DNA of 64,000 nt from Deltaproteobacteria bacterium (lineage in GTDB: Bacteria > Desulfobacterota > Desulfovibrionia > Desulfovibrionales > Desulfovibrionaceae), in assembly GCA_009929215.1 (NCBI GenBank), contig SAAX01000002.1, positions 1-64,000 of the forward strand, given 5' to 3'. The notes beneath the pieces were generated by a model that had not been told where the DNA came from, did not search any database, and was given only the letters and a program-made list of their open reading frames with translations. A program made the translations under genes and the position numbers. Position 1 is the stretch's first letter, and every line of letters starts with the position of its first letter. Positions 63,192 through 64,000 of the stretch are shown piece by piece.

Positions 63192-64000
63192 GTGCCTGTT
63201 GGGGAATATATCGCCGCACTGCTGGCGTCTGAAAAGCTGGGGCGGCAGGTTACCTGCCATCGGCTTTTTGCGCCCGCCGAGCCGCACTACGCGCCCACCA
63301 GCCTGCCCTGGCCCGCTGCCATCAGCCGGGTGCTGGAGCAGCGCGGCATAGAGGGGCTGTACAGCCATCAGGCGCTGGCCACAGACCATATCCGCGCGGG
63401 GCATTCCATTGTTGCGGCCACGCCCACGGCCAGCGGCAAAAGCCTTATCTACAACCTGCCCGTGATCGATCGCTACCTGCGCGACCGCGATGCCCGCGCC
63501 CTGTATCTTTTTCCGCTCAAGGCGCTGGCGCAGGATCAGCTGGGCGCGTTCAACGCGTTGGTCACCGCCGCCCTGTACGACGGCGACACCACCGACCACT
63601 TTCGCCGCAAGATACGCCGCAACCCGCCCACGGTGCTCATCAGCAATCCCGAAATGCTGCACCTTGGCATCTTACCCCACCACGAGCAGTGGGTGGAATT
63701 TCTGGCGGGGCTGAGCCATGTGGTTGTGGACGAGGCCCACACCTACCGTGGCGTGTTTGGGGCGCACATGGCCCAGGTGTTCCGGCGGATCAACCGCATT
63801 GCTGGGCGCTATGGCGCACGGCCCGTCTATGTGCTGTGCACGGCCACCGTGGGCAACCCCGGCGAACTTGGGGCGGCGCTGACAGGCACTGGCAACCCTG
63901 CGGATACTGCAAGCCATGCTGCTGGCGCAGGAGTTCTGCCAGATAGCTGCCCTGACACTGCAAGCCATACGGCCGACAGCCCCGCAGCCGCCCGCACGAC
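63192..64000 (+). CDS. DEAD/DEAH-box helicase, N-terminal part (partial)
   Basis: The frame is open from GTG at 63192 to the end of the window (269 codons). It shows the Q-motif-like region LYSHQALA, Walker A ATPTASGKSL near residue 78, FPLKALAQDQ, SNPEMLH, the DEAH box VVVDEAH near 179 and TATVGNP (motif III). The pattern fits the Hrq1/MrfA-like group of DEAH helicases with a C-terminal DUF1998. The true start is uncertain since no ribosome site is visible; GTG fits the protein's natural beginning. Confidence 0.82.
   Translation, partial: MPVGEYIAALLASEKLGRQVTCHRLFAPAEPHYAPTSLPWPAAISRVLEQRGIEGLYSHQALATDHIRAGHSIVAATPTASGKSLIYNLPVIDRYLRDRDARALYLFPLKALAQDQLGAFNALVTAALYDGDTTDHFRRKIRRNPPTVLISNPEMLHLGILPHHEQWVEFLAGLSHVVVDEAHTYRGVFGAHMAQVFRRINRIAGRYGARPVYVLCTATVGNPGELGAALTGTGNPADTASHAAGAGVLPDSCPDTASHTADSPAAART

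Overview
The window is GC-rich bacterial chromosome from a sulfate-reducing deltaproteobacterium, most probably Desulfovibrio in the strict sense. The evidence is a complete dissimilatory adenylylsulfate reductase and Qmo locus (aprB-aprA-qmoA-qmoB-qmoC-qmoD), an hdrCBA-flx electron-bifurcation locus, a split ATP synthase Fo operon next to rex, and an FlgE-type hook gene. The gene contents and orders resemble what I remember of D. vulgaris, but I could not run a comparison.

Layout. 1-8763: minus-strand sulfate-respiration block; Apr reduces APS to sulfite and Qmo couples it to the menaquinone pool. 9095-14980: a chorismate-mutase-like/degenerate EPSP-synthase fusion, a lipoprotein, a PLP aminotransferase, an exported rhodanese and flgE. 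15223-16596: shikimate genes aroE and aroQ. 16702-23674: tightly coupled hdrC-hdrB-hdrA-flxD/C-flxB-flxA operon (NADH/ferredoxin/disulfide bifurcation). 23871-28969: a tandem HdeA-like periplasmic protein, an AEC transporter, ilvD and a polysaccharide flippase. 29072-32396: minus operon rplU-rpmA-obgE-proB, divergent from rlmD. 34612-37883: atpI-type genes, atpB, atpE, then rex. 37888-42331: cobS, a nitroreductase, a GT2 glycosyltransferase and cbiA. 42466-46769: purine genes (AICAR transformylase domain alone, purA), a small conserved-looking protein and holB. 46808-59794: a large sensor diguanylate cyclase, asnS, asd, a class IV aminotransferase, a GT4-like protein, a TtuA/TtcA-type tRNA thiolase and feoB. 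59795-64000: a GGEEF protein, an AT-rich islet with a membrane protein interrupted by one stop codon, feoA, a hexapeptide acyltransferase and the start of a DEAH helicase.

Regulation visible in the sequence includes a near-perfect Desulfovibrio-type Fur box on the feoB promoter with a matching promoter at feoA, Rex half-sites at rex and a Rex-like palindrome on the atp promoter, terminator-like hairpins in the apr and qmo leaders, mutually exclusive hairpins in front of flgE, a 32-bp palindrome next to the rplU promoter, and six TTATG repeats phased at 11-12 bp between feoA and the acyltransferase gene. No rRNA, tRNA, CRISPR array, insertion sequence or prophage was recognised. All alignments and residue comparisons are by eye.
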